Below, piece after piece: positions 17,587-25,507 of a stretch of DNA of 64,000 nucleotides (its first letter is position 1; each line of letters opens with the position of its first letter). Both the position numbers and the translations under genes were made by a program. Source of the stretch: Proteobacteria bacterium UBA1148 (GTDB lineage Bacteria > Pseudomonadota > Gammaproteobacteria > Steroidobacterales > Rariloculaceae); the NCBI GenBank assembly GCA_002311835.1, contig DBZY01000014.1:50581-114580 (forward strand). The letters are read 5' to 3'. The notes beneath the pieces were generated by a model. The model did no database searches. It was given only the letters and a program-made list of their open reading frames with translations, and was not told the DNA's origin.

Positions 17587-18270
17587 TTAAAGTGAGCGAT
17601 AAAACCGTTCGTCGTAGAGAGCCCCGCTAAGAGGAAATAGACTCGCCCTGAAAGACTTAGTATGAGTCGCTCCGTAATGCTCTTCTTGGGCCTCCGGATT
17701 TTCCCAGGCTTCCACCACCGTCATGTGATTTCTGCGGTTCGATTGAACAAGGACGTCGAAACGAGTATTGCCGGCATCATCGCGGCTTGCTGACGCTAAC
17801 GTTTCGAGAAGCCCAACTGCCACTTCTGTGTTGTTGGGGGTGACATCTACATGTGTTATTGCGAAAACCCCGCCAGGTCCAATATTACCCCCAGCTGCCG
17901 TTGCGAGATCACCATGTGGGCGCGCATCGGCGGGGCTATAGAGGAGGGGTTCCAGGTTGTCATGAAAGATCGCTGTCTGCCTTGAACTGGCATAAGCATC
18001 ACGAGCTTCTGCATCACGCCAAGTTTCGAGGATGGCAAAGTGACTAGGTCGGCCTATACGCTGAAGAGCCTGGAATAGCGCATTTCCATTTGCATCGCTA
18101 CTTTCCTGAACGTAGGCGGTGAGTAATTCGGCTACTTCATCTGCGGCAGAAGGTGCAACTTCGATATAGGTCACCATATACGCTGTGCCATCATCTTGTG
18201 CGCTAGTGATCTGCGCAAAACTGAGTACCAGGGCCGCAAAGGCCAAAGACAAATATTGAGAGAATCCCAT
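17587..18270 (-). CDS. Exported protein with two antibiotic biosynthesis monooxygenase (ABM) domains
   Basis: 227 aa protein with a Sec signal peptide (cleavage near ITSAQD) and two ferredoxin-like ABM repeats. The first covers about residues 29-112 (MVTYIEVAPSAADEVAELL ... FAILETWRDAEARDAYASS). The second covers about 130-218 (FAITHVDVTPNNTEVAVGLL ... MTVVEAWENPEAQEEHYGAT). ABM domains oxidise quinols or other aromatics without cofactor, or act as heme-degrading folds. They are normally cytoplasmic and single, so the exported tandem form is unusual. AGAGGA precedes the ATG. It lies just upstream of feoAB in the same direction (gap 36 bases). Confidence 0.8.
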   Translation of the reverse strand: MGFSQYLSLAFAALVLSFAQITSAQDDGTAYMVTYIEVAPSAADEVAELLTAYVQESSDANGNALFQALQRIGRPSHFAILETWRDAEARDAYASSRQTAIFHDNLEPLLYSPADARPHGDLATAAGGNIGPGGVFAITHVDVTPNNTEVAVGLLETLASASRDDAGNTRFDVLVQSNRRNHMTVVEAWENPEAQEEHYGATHTKSFRASLFPLSGALYDERFYRSL

Positions 18271-18413
18271 CGTGAAGTCCTCTTTAATTATTATCGGATG
18301 GTTATTGATAGGTAATTCTAACCTTATTAGGCTTCGTTCGTCCCGTCGTTCCTCTGTGTGCTTTCAGTACGGGCTCACACAGTAAAAGATTAAGAGATGA
18401 GCGCCTCAATCGG

Positions 18414-19688
18414 CTAGCTTCCGTATCGCCGGACTCGGATGTCTGCTTGCTCTTTGTGACCCATAAATCCCTCCAGGTCACAAAGTCTTGAGCAGTACTC
18501 ACCAATTTTGAGTGAGGCTTCCTCTGTGATTTTTTGATATGTGCAGGTCTTAATAAACTTCCCTACCCACAGCCCACCTGTATACCGAGCGGCTTTCTTG
18601 GTAGGTAGCGTATGGTTGGTGCCGATTACCTTATCTCCATAAGCTACATTTGTTTCTGGTCCGAGAAAGAGGGCGCCGTAGTTGGTCATTTTCTCAAGGA
18701 AGTAATCAGGATCGTGGGTCATGACCTGCACATGTTCTGATGCTATTTCATCGGCGATGTGCACCATTTCCTCCACAGTATCGCAGACGATAACTTGTCC
18801 GTAATCATGCCAGGCTGTCCCAGCGATCTCCGCCGTTGGTAAAATGCCCAGCTGGCGATCAACCTCAACCATCGTGTCCTTGGCCAATTTTTCGGAGTTG
18901 GTTAGCAGAATCGCAGGAGAGGTGGGCCCGTGTTCGGCTTGTCCCAACAGATCGGCGGCACAGAGTTCGCCATCAACGCTATCATCCGCGATCACTAGTG
19001 TCTCGGTTGGACCTGCTAGCAGATCAATCCCCACGCGCCCGAAGAGCTGTCTCTTTGCTTCTGCAACGTACGCATTACCTGGACCAACAATCATATCTGC
19101 GGGGTCGATGCTCTGTGTACCAAGCGCCATTGCTGCTACGGCCTGCACGCCACCAAGACAGTAGATCTCATCCGCCCCGGCCAAATCCATAGCGACAACG
19201 ATGGCTGCACTAGGCGCACCCTTATAAGGTGGAGCTGCTGCAATGATTCGCCGTACTCCTGCCACTTTAGCTGTGACAACACTCATGTGAGCCGATGCCA
19301 CCATGGGGTATTGCCCTCCTGGGACATAGCAGCCAACACTATTTACCGGGAGATTCTTATGTCCCAGTATCACGCCTGGCAGCGTCTCGACCTCAACGTC
19401 TCTGAGCGCATCTTTTTGTATCTGAGCGAAGTTTCTGATCTGTGTCTGAGCAAATTTAATATCTTCAATTACCTGTTTGGGGAGTTGCTGGTGGCAAGCT
19501 TTGATGTCATCTGCGCTTAGACGGAAAGACTCGGGCGACCATTGATCGAACCGTTCAGAGAAATCTCTAAGGGCCTCGTCGCCGCGAGAGCTAATATCTT
19601 GAAGAATGTTCTCGACAGTTTGGCGAATCTTGGCCTCCTCCAAGGCAACCTCATCTGCAGATTTACCTTGTTTCAGGTAGCGTGCCAT
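18414..19688 (-). CDS. Histidinol dehydrogenase-family protein, likely catabolic paralogue (HpsN-like)
   Basis: Zn-dependent, NAD-dependent alcohol-to-carboxylate dehydrogenase of 424 aa. HisD hallmarks are present: [44 protein letters not shown] (Zn ligands Gln and His), SEHVQVMT (catalytic Glu-His), and [13 protein letters not shown], plus a C-terminal His in [10 protein letters not shown]. The stretch [20 protein letters not shown] is unlike biosynthetic HisD. It recalls the paralogues called sulfopropanediol 3-dehydrogenase (HpsN), which oxidise R-DHPS to sulfolactate. No other his gene is nearby, and an SDR lies divergently, both fitting a catabolic role. GGAGAA precedes the ATG. Confidence 0.82.
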   Translation of the reverse strand: MARYLKQGKSADEVALEEAKIRQTVENILQDISSRGDEALRDFSERFDQWSPESFRLSADDIKACHQQLPKQVIEDIKFAQTQIRNFAQIQKDALRDVEVETLPGVILGHKNLPVNSVGCYVPGGQYPMVASAHMSVVTAKVAGVRRIIAAAPPYKGAPSAAIVVAMDLAGADEIYCLGGVQAVAAMALGTQSIDPADMIVGPGNAYVAEAKRQLFGRVGIDLLAGPTETLVIADDSVDGELCAADLLGQAEHGPTSPAILLTNSEKLAKDTMVEVDRQLGILPTAEIAGTAWHDYGQVIVCDTVEEMVHIADEIASEHVQVMTHDPDYFLEKMTNYGALFLGPETNVAYGDKVIGTNHTLPTKKAARYTGGLWVGKFIKTCTYQKITEEASLKIGEYCSRLCDLEGFMGHKEQADIRVRRYGS

Positions 19689-19803
19689 AGCGATTCTCCG
19701 AATTTTCGGCGGCGTAGCCGTCTAGACATGCTAGGTAATGTTGACTTCTACTGCAAACCTGTGGTCCATGTGGATACAGGAGTAGCCCGCGAGTGAAAAC
19801 AAC

Positions 19804-20541
19804 ATGACTAAATGGGATTTATCTGGACGTGTCGCGTTAATTACTGGAGCTAGTCGCGGAATTGGTGAGGCGTGCGCGGAGGCTATGGTTGAGTCTGGCG
19901 CACATGTGATCGCCGTGGCAAGAAATCAAAAAAACCTAATGTCTCTAGCAGATAGGCTTGGAGATTCGATTGAGATTTGGGTCGAGGATATCAATGAAGG
20001 GCTTTTTCGTGATCGCATAGAGAACCTCGATCGTCTGGATATTATGTTTAACAACGCTGGTATTAATTCTCCACGGCCTTTCATAGACATCCCCGAAGAC
20101 TCCCTTGATGAAATGATTCAGCTTAATGTGAAGGCGTTGTTTTTAGCAGCGCAGAGTGCAGCGCGAGTGATGCTTCGTGCCGGGAACGGCGGTTCAATTA
20201 TCAATATGTCATCGCAAATGGGTCATATTGGCGCTCCGAATAGAACGGCTTACTGCATGACTAAACATGCTGTAGAGGGGTTGACGAAAGCAATGGGCGT
20301 TGAGCTGGCATCTCATGGCATACGAGTCAATTCTGTTGCGCCGACATTTATCGAAACCCCGATGACAGTACCTATGTTTGAGGATGCTGAATTCAAACAG
20401 TGGGCGCTGGACTGTATTCCAATGGGACGTATCGGACAACTCCATGAGGTGGTTTCTGCAGTGATGTTCTTAGCATCATCCGATTCGTCGCTGATGACTG
20501 GATCTAGCCTAAAGATAGACGGCGGTTGGACAGCACGATAG
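19804..20541 (+). CDS. SDR family oxidoreductase
   Basis: Classical short-chain dehydrogenase of 245 aa, cytoplasmic. It shows TGASRGIGEACAEAM (cofactor loop), NNAGINSPRPF, Ser in INMSSQMGHIG, and YCMTKHAVEGLTKAM (Tyr and Lys of the active site). The C-terminal LMTGSSLKIDGGW is the typical end. It is divergent from the HisD-family gene with 115 bases between. Polyol or hydroxysulfonate dehydrogenases of the HpsO type are SDRs, so the pair might handle the two stereochemical steps of one pathway; that is inference. Confidence 0.9.
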   Translation: MTKWDLSGRVALITGASRGIGEACAEAMVESGAHVIAVARNQKNLMSLADRLGDSIEIWVEDINEGLFRDRIENLDRLDIMFNNAGINSPRPFIDIPEDSLDEMIQLNVKALFLAAQSAARVMLRAGNGGSIINMSSQMGHIGAPNRTAYCMTKHAVEGLTKAMGVELASHGIRVNSVAPTFIETPMTVPMFEDAEFKQWALDCIPMGRIGQLHEVVSAVMFLASSDSSLMTGSSLKIDGGWTAR

Positions 20542-20631
20542 TTAGGGTATTTCCATCGGTTGTGGTGGTAGCGAACGTGGGGCGAATACGTATATCGAGA
20601 TGAAGGTGGAAAACTGTGCGAGAACTTTTTC

Positions 20632-21657
20632 TTAATTTGTGATGCACTCGTATGGTTCAACTTTAACGTCCGGCAACCAGATCCAAGTCTTACCCATTAC
20701 AACCGGCTGAGTGAATGTTGCCGGATCCGTTACCGTTATCTCATATTGTAGTTTGCTCCCGTTTTCGATGGGTGTGAAACGCTCGGCGATCTCAATATTC
20801 TCGCTCGTTGGAATACCCCTACTGGCGAAATAGCCCCAATTTATCTCTGTCGTCATGACAACAAGAGTGTCGCCCTCCCAGTGACCCGTTGAGTACCCTA
20901 GGATCGATGGTGCTGGTATGACAGAAGGCTGTGCACCCATGTGGATTGTGCGAGTAGTATCATATTCCTCGATTTGCACGGTGATGATGTTCCCCTCATC
21001 AATGAATTCTAGAGGGTAGGGGGCACTCATGATTGCGGGCATTCCCTTAAGTCCACAATTAAGTAGCGGATCATCTGTGAGTGGATCGAAGGTCGCTTGT
21101 GCTTCACGAGCTTCCTCCGTGAGAGGGTATTCCGGCAGCCACAAAAAATGTTGCCCGCCCGCCAGCGTGGTGCTCCATACACGGAAAATGCCTCTTTCCT
21201 CTGCGGATGAGTCTCCGGATTCGGCGAACCACCGATCGTTCGTTCCCCACAATCGGTCAGACCAGCGTAGGTCCGCAGGCTCGGCTTCGAACATAAAGAC
21301 AAATTCTTCCCCAGTGGGTAGCAGCATATTATTAACAAATATTCCTTGCCCACGTCGTGTTGGCCAGCCAGCTACCTTGACCTGATCACCAATCTTGACG
21401 AACGGTTCAATAACGTCCATCCGACGCATGATGCTCAGCGAGTGGGTTTCCAGATCCCAATCGGCTACAGCGCCATTATTATTTGTCACTTTGAGCGTAA
21501 AACTCACATGTGGGTTTCTCCATAAAATCTCAGTGACTTCTCCCTCAAGCTCCATTATCACGCTTGGGTTAAAGTGCACACTGACGCTATGGTGGGAAAA
21601 AACTAACCCCGGTAGCGTGCACATGGTCAGCAGCCTGAACATTCCTCGAATACCCAT
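20632..21657 (-). CDS. DUF6152-type exported protein, long form
   Basis: 341 aa exported protein of unknown function. After a signal peptide, the predicted mature end begins with His-His (VFSHHSVSVHF). It is followed by the DUF6152 pattern EGEVTEILWRNPHVSFTLKV and GDQVKVAGWPTRRG (residues about 20-115). The C-terminal two thirds contain VIPAPSILGYSTGHWEGDTLVV and end with a tail around VTDPATFTQPVV. GGGGAGA lies upstream of the start. Two short DUF6152 genes (58361 and 59217) and a remnant of this same C-terminal tail (53069) occur elsewhere in the window, so it is a locally multiplied family. Confidence 0.75.
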   Translation of the reverse strand: MGIRGMFRLLTMCTLPGLVFSHHSVSVHFNPSVIMELEGEVTEILWRNPHVSFTLKVTNNNGAVADWDLETHSLSIMRRMDVIEPFVKIGDQVKVAGWPTRRGQGIFVNNMLLPTGEEFVFMFEAEPADLRWSDRLWGTNDRWFAESGDSSAEERGIFRVWSTTLAGGQHFLWLPEYPLTEEAREAQATFDPLTDDPLLNCGLKGMPAIMSAPYPLEFIDEGNIITVQIEEYDTTRTIHMGAQPSVIPAPSILGYSTGHWEGDTLVVMTTEINWGYFASRGIPTSENIEIAERFTPIENGSKLQYEITVTDPATFTQPVVMGKTWIWLPDVKVEPYECITN

Positions 21658-21879
21658 CGATTCTGTCTCCCCAGATCTATTAAGCTAGCGCTTGGTGTTG
21701 TTTGTTATTGCGTCTCGTAAAGCCCGAGCACGATTCTAATACAAGGTTCGACAACTATCCGTCCCCTCGGCATCTGATGCAAGCACTAGGTGAGGACACG
21801 CTGGCGAGCGTTTCCACGGAAGGCGAAGAGATCTGTAGAATTAGCAGTGAAAATATTCAAATAACGATTCCTGGAGAAG

Positions 21880-23094
21880 ATGATGAAAGGTGTTAGCTGC
21901 GTTACGGTTATGACTGTTCTAGGTGTTGCCGTCAATCTACCGTCACTGGTTAACGGGCAAGCATCTACCAATGATCGGCCGATTATGGGTGATCTGCCAC
22001 GTGTCTCATTAGAGATCTATTACGTTGATCCTCCGGGAGTGACCGTGGAAACTTTGCTTACAGGACTCGATGTGGTTTGGAGTTTAGAGTTTGCTGCGGA
22101 TGGTCGAATGTTTTTGACTGAAAAGGCTGGACGAATCCGTGTAGTGAGCGCTGAGGGTGAACTCGACCCAATGCCCTGGGCGTCGCTTAATAACGTGAGC
22201 GCAGAAATTCGTGAAAATGGCTTGAACGGCTTAGCTCTGCATCCTCGGTTCTCAGAGGAACCTTGGATTTATGTTATGTACACGGTGGATAAGGACGGAG
22301 ATGAGGTGGCTAATCGTGTCAGTCGTTTTCGCGAAGTGAACGGACGGGGCATAAACGAGGAGGTTTTGCTTGATGATCTTCCAGGTTCAACAAACCATAA
22401 TGGAGGGCGCATCCGTTTCGGCCCAGACGGCATGCTTTACGTTGGGACTGGAGATGCCCGTGTTCGAGAGCGTGCCCAAAGGTTAGATAATCTAGGCGGG
22501 AGCATCCTTCGAATTACGCCTGAAGGGGCTGTACCAGACGACAACCCCTGGCCGAATAACCCTATTTGGGCCTATGGTATGCGAAACCCACTTGGTATTG
22601 CTTTCCGTCCGGATGACGGCGCGCTTTTTGTAGCGGATCATGGTCCTACAACAGAATGGGAGCCCCGTATTGGCGCCTTCGACGAACTCAATCTTGTGCA
22701 GAAAGGCAAAAACTATGGTTGGCCACGGGTGGTAGGCGCTCCTGGTATTCCCGATTACGTGGACCCACTTCTCTCGTGGATTCCTTCCGTACCTCCTGGG
22801 GATCTAGTTTTTCACAACGGTGATCTTTACTTGACAGCTCTCTGGTCCGAAGCGTTGATTCGGATGCGTTTCCAAGATTCTGGTGATCCCAATCATGTAA
22901 CTGGCGTGGAGCGATGGTTTAACAGTCGTGTTTGGCGGGACGGTGTGCCTGCTGTAGGAGCGTACCGTCGGGTCAGGGCACTTGCTGTGGGTCCGGATGG
23001 GGCAATCTATATGGGTACCAGTAACCGTGATGGCCGTTTTGAGCCTGGGCCGGACGATGATCGGGTAGTACGTATCGTGTTCGAGGATAATTAG
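21880..23094 (+). CDS. PQQ-dependent sugar dehydrogenase (soluble GDH/aldose sugar dehydrogenase fold)
   Basis: Exported six-bladed propeller dehydrogenase of 404 aa; the signal peptide ends near LVNGQA. Family signatures: GLDVVWSLEFAADGRMFLTEKAGRIR, NGLNGLALHPRF, GSTNHNGGRIRFGPDGMLYVGTGDA (catalytic His in NHNGG), YGMRNPLGIAF, and LFVADHGP. These match YliI/soluble glucose dehydrogenases that use PQQ and calcium. The start is ATGATG; GGAG lies three bases before the first ATG (21880) and six before the second (21883). The VCBS-repeat protein follows ten bases later, so they are cotranscribed. Confidence 0.87.
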   Translation: MMKGVSCVTVMTVLGVAVNLPSLVNGQASTNDRPIMGDLPRVSLEIYYVDPPGVTVETLLTGLDVVWSLEFAADGRMFLTEKAGRIRVVSAEGELDPMPWASLNNVSAEIRENGLNGLALHPRFSEEPWIYVMYTVDKDGDEVANRVSRFREVNGRGINEEVLLDDLPGSTNHNGGRIRFGPDGMLYVGTGDARVRERAQRLDNLGGSILRITPEGAVPDDNPWPNNPIWAYGMRNPLGIAFRPDDGALFVADHGPTTEWEPRIGAFDELNLVQKGKNYGWPRVVGAPGIPDYVDPLLSWIPSVPPGDLVFHNGDLYLTALWSEALIRMRFQDSGDPNHVTGVERWFNSRVWRDGVPAVGAYRRVRALAVGPDGAIYMGTSNRDGRFEPGPDDDRVVRIVFEDN

Positions 23095-23104
23095 AGGTCT
23101 AGAT

Positions 23105-24319
23105 ATGCGTCACTTAATCGGTGTCATTCCTGTCTCATGTGTTGTGTTGCTGTGTACTGTGAGGGTCGCGGCTCAGGAGGTGTTCTACGCAGACGTTACG
23201 GACGTCAATTTACCACCTGGATTAGCCGGACAGTGTATGGATGCTGATTCGGGAGATGCTGACGGGGACGGCGATCTAGATTTAGCGTTAGCCATGGAAT
23301 TTCAGACAAATATTTTGTTGCTCAATGATGGAGCCGGGGTATTTTTTAATGCATCGCAATTGTTGCCTAGTACCCAACGTGATAGCGAAGAGATTGAGTT
23401 CGCAGATTTCGACGGTGATGGTGACCTAGACCTTGTGGTCGTGAGCGAGGATGACCAGGTGAACGAACTCTACCTGAATACGGGTAACGGCACTTTCAGT
23501 GATGCTAGCGATAGAATCCCAGTACAAGGGGTTTCGAATGCCCTTGTTGTTGTAGATCTAGATGGTGATGGAGCTTTAGATATTCTAGTCGGTAACCATG
23601 GGGTAGATCGAGTGTTAATCAACGATGGTGTTGGTAACTTCTCGGACCAATCAGACCGGTTCTGGATTAACGATTCTCCAACTCAGGATCTAGAGTTAGC
23701 CGATGTTGACGGTGATGGCGATCTTGACTTGTTAGTTGCGAATGAAGGCCAGAATCAACTTTTTCTCAACGACGGGCAAGGATTTTTTATCGACGCAACA
23801 GATGGTCATATGCCCCGTCGAGACGATGAGTCACGTGAGATTAAAGCTGCCGATATGGATGGTGACGGTGATCTAGACCTCATTGTCGCGAACGTGCAAT
23901 TCGTGTTGAACGCACCGCACCGCGATTATCTGTTGCTAAATAACGGCTTCGGCGTATTTACAGATGGTGTTCGCGAACGGCTGCCGGATGGAGATCGAGA
24001 TCACTTTACAGTTCAAGTAGTTGATCTCGATGGTGATGGTGACACAGATATTCTTGCGCCATTGACACGCCTCTCGGGTGATCCTGGAGATTATCGTATT
24101 TTGCTAAATGATGGGTCTGGGTATTTTGTTGTGGCGGACCCAGATAGCGTGTTGCCATCTTCCGTATTTGGAAACGGATTTGACATCGAAGTTGCAGACT
24201 TTAATGGAGATGGTGGGGAGGATCTTTTTTTGTGCAACCGGAGCTACTCACGTGACCCTGGCGAAGCTGTTGCAGCTGGTGGTCAGCCCAGATTGTTGCT
24301 TCGGCGTATGTTGCAGTGA
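23105..24319 (+). CDS. Exported FG-GAP/VCBS repeat protein
   Basis: 404 aa secreted propeller-like protein with a signal peptide (end near RVAAQEV). At least seven calcium-loop repeats of the form DxDGDGDxD-hydrophobic can be read: ADGDGDLDLAL, DFDGDGDLDLVV, DLDGDGALDILV, DVDGDGDLDLLV, DMDGDGDLDLIV, DLDGDGDTDILA and DFNGDGGEDLFL. Each is followed by LLNDG-type strands. Such repeats form beta-propellers that bind ligands or mediate adhesion; no catalytic residues are apparent. It is in one operon with the PQQ-type dehydrogenase and is convergent with the TRAP binding protein downstream. Confidence 0.88.
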   Translation: MRHLIGVIPVSCVVLLCTVRVAAQEVFYADVTDVNLPPGLAGQCMDADSGDADGDGDLDLALAMEFQTNILLLNDGAGVFFNASQLLPSTQRDSEEIEFADFDGDGDLDLVVVSEDDQVNELYLNTGNGTFSDASDRIPVQGVSNALVVVDLDGDGALDILVGNHGVDRVLINDGVGNFSDQSDRFWINDSPTQDLELADVDGDGDLDLLVANEGQNQLFLNDGQGFFIDATDGHMPRRDDESREIKAADMDGDGDLDLIVANVQFVLNAPHRDYLLLNNGFGVFTDGVRERLPDGDRDHFTVQVVDLDGDGDTDILAPLTRLSGDPGDYRILLNDGSGYFVVADPDSVLPSSVFGNGFDIEVADFNGDGGEDLFLCNRSYSRDPGEAVAAGGQPRLLLRRMLQ

Positions 24320-24330
24320 GGGCTAATTAG

Positions 24331-25347
24331 CTACTGCAAATTCACCATCTCCAGAAGTTCGCGTGAATAACGATTTTGAGCCTCAGTATAGATCGGCGCT
24401 ACGGCCGCCACGAACTCTTCTCGCGCTTCGGGCGTCAGTTCCGTTATTTCGCCGCCTGCCTCCCGAATGATTGTCTGAGCCTCTTCTTCTTCTCGATCAT
24501 GTAGCTCACGTTGTAAGGTTACGGCGTCCTGAGCGGCGTGACGTATCCCCGTTTGTATCTCTTTCGGCCAGGTATCAAAGGAGGGTTGGTGTATAAAAAT
24601 AGGCCGTGACAGGTAGGAATGAAATGTCGTTGTATGGAAGCGTTGATAAGGATAGATATTGTACGTAACTGTGTTAGCGAATGGATTTTCTTGACCATCC
24701 AGAGTACCTGCCTGAATTCTCTGGATAGCTTCCGAAAGATTAATGGCCTGTGGATCAGCACCAAGGAGCTCGAATGTTCGAGCCTGTACTCCTAGAACAC
24801 GAATTTTTAGACCTTGCAAATCCTCAAGCTTATCTACCGGTCTAATGTTGTTGGAGATATGACGAAATCCGTTTTCAAAATAGCCTAGGATTCTGTAGTT
24901 ATTTGCTGCCTCAAGACTAGTAGTTGCGGATTGTCCAAGCGGCCCATCCATGGCAGCACGGGCTGCGGTAGTGTCCGAAAATAAGAAGGGTAGAGCAGCT
25001 AGCTCTAGTTCGGGGACGTCCGTCATAGTCACGTACCCTACGGTAAGCAGGCCAGAATCAACTAGCCACCTAAGGTCTCCACCACCACCGTAGCCCACGT
25101 CCATAACGTTATAGGTATACCGAATCGATAACTCATCCCCGAACTCTTCTTCCAACCGATCACCGATGAGCTTCAGGCCTAAGCTAAAACTCGTGGTTGG
25201 TGGGGCATAACCGCCCATGCGAATCTGAATAGGTCGTCCTGTGGCGCTGGACGGAGCGACTCGCTGGGCTCTGGTAGGGGTCAGTTTTAGTGCGAGCCCA
25301 GTCGCACCAATTAATGCTGAGGTTTTCAGGAAGTGTCGTCTCGACAT
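24331..25347 (-). CDS. TRAP transporter substrate-binding protein, DctP family, Tat-type signal
   Basis: 338 aa periplasmic receptor. The N-terminus SRRHFLKTSALIGATGLALK matches the Tat consensus (RRxFLK). The mature part shows TRAP features: IQIRMGGYAPPTTSFSLGLK, the mid-protein KIRVLGVQARTFELLG with the carboxylate-binding Arg region, and AIQRIQAGTLDGQENPF, the usual Q-x-G-x-x-D-G-x-E/Q-N element. No DctQ or DctM gene is adjacent, so it is an orphan receptor in this window. It is divergent from the amidase; a perfect 15-base palindrome lies between them. Confidence 0.9.
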   Translation of the reverse strand: MSRRHFLKTSALIGATGLALKLTPTRAQRVAPSSATGRPIQIRMGGYAPPTTSFSLGLKLIGDRLEEEFGDELSIRYTYNVMDVGYGGGGDLRWLVDSGLLTVGYVTMTDVPELELAALPFLFSDTTAARAAMDGPLGQSATTSLEAANNYRILGYFENGFRHISNNIRPVDKLEDLQGLKIRVLGVQARTFELLGADPQAINLSEAIQRIQAGTLDGQENPFANTVTYNIYPYQRFHTTTFHSYLSRPIFIHQPSFDTWPKEIQTGIRHAAQDAVTLQRELHDREEEEAQTIIREAGGEITELTPEAREEFVAAVAPIYTEAQNRYSRELLEMVNLQ

Positions 25348-25405
25348 GGTGTTTCCTTCTACACGGCGTTAGCTGAGGATTACGATCCTCCGAGATTCCC
25401 CTAGT

Positions 25406-25420
25406 GTCAACCCGGTTGAC
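25406..25420. promoter_or_regulatory. Perfect 15-base palindrome, candidate operator
   Basis: GTCAACC C GGTTGAC is a perfect dyad with seven-base arms. It lies in the divergent region between the Tat TRAP binding protein (start 25347) and the amidase (start 25508). Its right arm overlaps TTGACC, which with TAGAAT at 25441 (spacing 19) could form a weak promoter toward the amidase. Its form is like GntR-family operators. No regulator gene is adjacent. Confidence 0.45.
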
Positions 25421-25507
25421 CAAAGCGTGGATTAAGGGGGTAGAATGGACTCACAGAATTGGGGTATGGGGCACTGAGCACATTTGCGGCTCACCCGGGG
25501 AGGTGTT

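Noticed and set aside
21702..21896. 64-codon + strand frame upstream of the PQQ-type dehydrogenase
   Set aside because: It runs into the start of the dehydrogenase in another frame and has no motif or convincing start.
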